Part shown: positions 36,870 through 39,092 of the stretch, one piece after another | Layout: every line of letters starts with the position of its first letter | Position numbering within the stretch: position 1 is the stretch's first letter | From: Clostridiales bacterium | GTDB lineage: Bacteria; Bacillota; Clostridia; Lachnospirales; Lachnospiraceae | DNA length: 39,092 bases | Reading direction: 5' to 3' | Assembly: GCA_021201035.1 (NCBI GenBank) | Contig: JAJQFQ010000030.1 | Location: 1-39,092 of the forward strand | Made by a program: the position numbers and the translations under genes | The notes under the pieces: model-generated | The model's database searches: none | Seen by the model: only the letters and a program-made list of their open reading frames with translations | What the model was told of the DNA's origin: nothing

Positions 36870-37787
36870 ATGGATATGAACTATGAATATCATATTGCAG
36901 GAATCCGAATATTTGTAGAAGTGCCGTTTTCGATTTTGATACAGCAATCTTCGGAAGCATTTCTTACAGAGCCTGATAAAATGAAATCGGATATCTATTT
37001 TGTATTCCGTGCCGTTTTAAAACTTCCTGCCTGCTCAGAACGTTTTTATGAAGACAGTAATCACTGTTATGTGGAAACATTAGAGAGCCGACAGGTCTTT
37101 TTTCGCCCGATGCCTCATGCCGATCCATACGCTTGTGTTTCCTGGCAAGTTTCAAATCCACACATGCTTTGCTGTGAGTATCTGGCTGGTCAGGAATCTC
37201 GCTTGAACTATTCGGGCAATATTTGCGATCTGCTTGGTTTGGAATCCCTCCTGCTCCAGTTTGATGGGCTTTTACTCCATTCCGCTTTCATTCGCTGGCA
37301 GAATCAAGGTATCCTGTTTTCCGCCGATTCCGGTGTTGGCAAGTCAACGCAGGCGGATCTGTGGGTGAAATATGAGAATGCGGAGATTTTAAACGGTGAC
37401 CGTGCCGGTCTGAGAAAAAAGGATGGCTTATGGACGGCTTACGGTCTTCCCTATGCAGGGTCTTCCCGAGTCTATCGAAATGAATCTGCGCCCGTGGAAA
37501 CGATTGTTATGTTAGAGCAGGCACCGGTCAATGAACTGTCACTGCTGACCCCGGCGCAGGCACTGCGGAAGCTCTATCCGCAGATGACGATTCACAGCTG
37601 GGATGCCGTTTACGTGCAGAAAGCGTTGGAACTGATGGAGGATTTAGTTAGTGCAGTGCCGGTTTATTTGTTAAAATGCCGGCCGGATCAGGGCGCGGTT
37701 GAAATAGTGAAAAACAGGCTGCAGCAGCATGGTGCAGGTGTTGCTGTACCGCCCGGTTTTATCGATTATTCAGGAAAGGAGCCGTAA
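36870..37787 (+). CDS. HPr kinase/phosphorylase-like (HprK C-terminal fold) P-loop kinase
   Basis: 'LLLHSAFIRWQNQGILFSADSGVGKSTQADLWVKYENAEILNGDRAGLRKKDGLWTAYGLPYAGSSRVYRNESAPVETIVMLEQA' resembles HprK-related kinases of RiPP loci. Confidence 0.78.
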   Translation: MDMNYEYHIAGIRIFVEVPFSILIQQSSEAFLTEPDKMKSDIYFVFRAVLKLPACSERFYEDSNHCYVETLESRQVFFRPMPHADPYACVSWQVSNPHMLCCEYLAGQESRLNYSGNICDLLGLESLLLQFDGLLLHSAFIRWQNQGILFSADSGVGKSTQADLWVKYENAEILNGDRAGLRKKDGLWTAYGLPYAGSSRVYRNESAPVETIVMLEQAPVNELSLLTPAQALRKLYPQMTIHSWDAVYVQKALELMEDLVSAVPVYLLKCRPDQGAVEIVKNRLQQHGAGVAVPPGFIDYSGKEP

Positions 37788-37791
37788 TGAG

Positions 37792-38934
37792 ATGAAAACG
37801 AAATATGTGGAAGCGCCCATCACGGAATACCTGCATCGGAAAGCTTCAAAGCTCCTGACCCCCTTAAGCGGCACCTTCGAACTGACGCCGGTCTGCAACA
37901 TGAGCCGCCGGATGTGTTATGTGCGCATGACGCGCGAGGAGCAGGAGTCAGTCCGGCCGCTCCGAACAGCCGAAGAATGGATCCGTCTGGGTGAGACGGC
38001 GAAGGAGCGGGGGATGCTTTACCTTCTCCTGACCGGCGGAGAGCCGTTTTCCCGGCCGGATTTCCGGGAGATCATGGAAGCTCTTCATCAGATGGGGCTG
38101 CTGATTTCCGTCAATTCCAACGCAACGCTGGTCACGCAGGAGACCGTGACGTGGCTGCGGAAGGTGCCGCCCACGCGGATGAATATCACGCTGTACGGCG
38201 CGTCGAATGAGACGTATGCCCGTCTTTGCGGCAATCCGGAGGGATTTTCGCAGGTGACGGGAGCGATTCGCCTTTTAAAAGAAGCGGGCATCCCCATCAA
38301 GATCAACTGCAGCGTCACACCGTACAATGCCGCTGATCTGGAGGACATATTTTCCTTCTGTGAAAAAGAGGAGCTGATCGTGCAGGCGACAAGTTATATG
38401 TTCCCTCCCCTTCGCCGGGATGCCTCTATGGTGGGGAAAAACGAGCGCTTTTCCCCGGAGGAGGCGGCAGAGTATTCTGCAAAGATTGAATACCTCTCCA
38501 ACGGGCGGGAGCGTTTTATGGAGCATGTGGCTGATAACAACCTTGGCGGGCTTCCGACAGATCAGGACAGTGACTGTCAGGAGATCGAGGGCGAGGGCAT
38601 CCACTGCCGTGCCGGGAAATGCAGCTTCTGGGTGACATGGGACGGCCGTTTTCTGCCCTGCGGGATGCTGCCGGGAAAGCACAACGCGGATGTGTTTGAA
38701 GTCGGTTTTGACAAAGCCTGGCAGCTGGCGACAGAGGAGGCGGCGGCGATCCGCCTGCCGGCCGGATGTACCAATTGCAGGAACAAAGATAACTGCCGCC
38801 CGTGTGCGGCTTCCGTGCTGACGGAGACGGGGACCTATCATAACGTACCGGAATACCGCTGCCGGATGGCAGAGGCTTATCCGGAGGCGGCCAGACAGCT
38901 GGTAGATCAGCTGCGCCGGGAGAATGTCGGATGA
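37792..38934 (+). CDS. Radical SAM/SPASM domain protein with a disrupted CX3CX2C motif
   Basis: 'FELTPVCNMSRRMCYVRMTREEQ', 'LYLLLTGGEPFSRPDF', SPASM 'CSFWVTWDGRFLPCGMLPG...GCTNCRNKDNCRPCAAS'. Start refined to ATG 37792. Confidence 0.9.
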   Translation: MKTKYVEAPITEYLHRKASKLLTPLSGTFELTPVCNMSRRMCYVRMTREEQESVRPLRTAEEWIRLGETAKERGMLYLLLTGGEPFSRPDFREIMEALHQMGLLISVNSNATLVTQETVTWLRKVPPTRMNITLYGASNETYARLCGNPEGFSQVTGAIRLLKEAGIPIKINCSVTPYNAADLEDIFSFCEKEELIVQATSYMFPPLRRDASMVGKNERFSPEEAAEYSAKIEYLSNGRERFMEHVADNNLGGLPTDQDSDCQEIEGEGIHCRAGKCSFWVTWDGRFLPCGMLPGKHNADVFEVGFDKAWQLATEEAAAIRLPAGCTNCRNKDNCRPCAASVLTETGTYHNVPEYRCRMAEAYPEAARQLVDQLRRENVG

Positions 38935-39007
38935 CAATTCGCCTGATGTAAGGTGCCGCTCGAATTATCCTGTTTTTGGCAGAAAATCAGTAGTGTGAGG
39001 ATGAACC

Positions 39008-39092
39008 ATGAGAAATAATAAAAAACGGAAGAACCGGAAGATATATATCGCGCTGATCGCGGTCATTGCCATTGCCGCAGTCATACTGGCGG
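39008..39092 (+). CDS. N-terminus of a membrane-anchored or secreted protein, truncated by window end
   Basis: Open MRNNKKRKNRKIYIALIAVIAIAAVILA: basic N-terminus plus TM/signal sequence. Confidence 0.55.
   Translation, partial: MRNNKKRKNRKIYIALIAVIAIAAVILA

Noticed and set aside
38275-38937. 220-aa minus-strand ORF opposite the radical SAM gene
   Set aside because: Shadow ORF; the plus strand has clear rSAM/SPASM motifs.
27073-39092. Call as a classical lasso-peptide cluster
   Set aside because: PqqD, HprK-like and nucleotidyltransferase genes fit, but no asparagine-synthetase-like cyclase or transglutaminase-like peptidase is visible.
1-39092. CRISPR arrays, rRNA, tRNA genes, complete IS elements
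   Set aside because: No regularly spaced repeats with unique spacers, no RNA gene signatures and no intact transposase recognised by reading.

Overview
The window reads as Firmicutes DNA, probably Lachnospiraceae-like; this is inferred from gene content only. It holds two linked blocks. Block A (about 1-27,070) is an exopolysaccharide/capsule locus. It contains a partial BY-kinase, a Wzz-BY-kinase fusion with a Tyr-Gly tail, a FlaA1/CapD-like dehydratase interrupted by a frameshift, an LCP protein with a His/Ser repeat, a degenerate tyrosine-recombinase-like ORF, an EpsG-type polymerase, many GT2/GT4/GT32/GT92/WbsX-type enzymes, two polysaccharide pyruvyl transferases, an FrhB-like Fe-S protein, a Wzm/Wzt ABC exporter, a PP-loop ATPase-like ORF, a metallophosphoesterase and a GT4-phosphoglycosyltransferase fusion. 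Block B (about 27,070 to the end) looks like a little-characterised peptide modification/export system. It contains an NTP_transf_5-like nucleotidyltransferase, an exporter ABC ATPase/permease, an S24/S26 signal-peptidase-like protein, an antisense AAA-ATPase/PD-(D/E)XK ORF, PqqD, a large secreted VWA protein, an 85-aa four-Cys precursor-like peptide ending in Ser, an HprK-like kinase, a radical SAM/SPASM protein and the start of a membrane protein. The best candidate for an undescribed system is block B from 27,073 to the window end. Notable anomalies are a broken radical-SAM CX3CX2C motif (middle Cys is Arg), two homopolymer-associated frameshifts in EPS genes, and a perfect 14-bp inverted repeat inside a pyruvyl transferase gene. 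All family calls come from reading motifs; no database search was possible.
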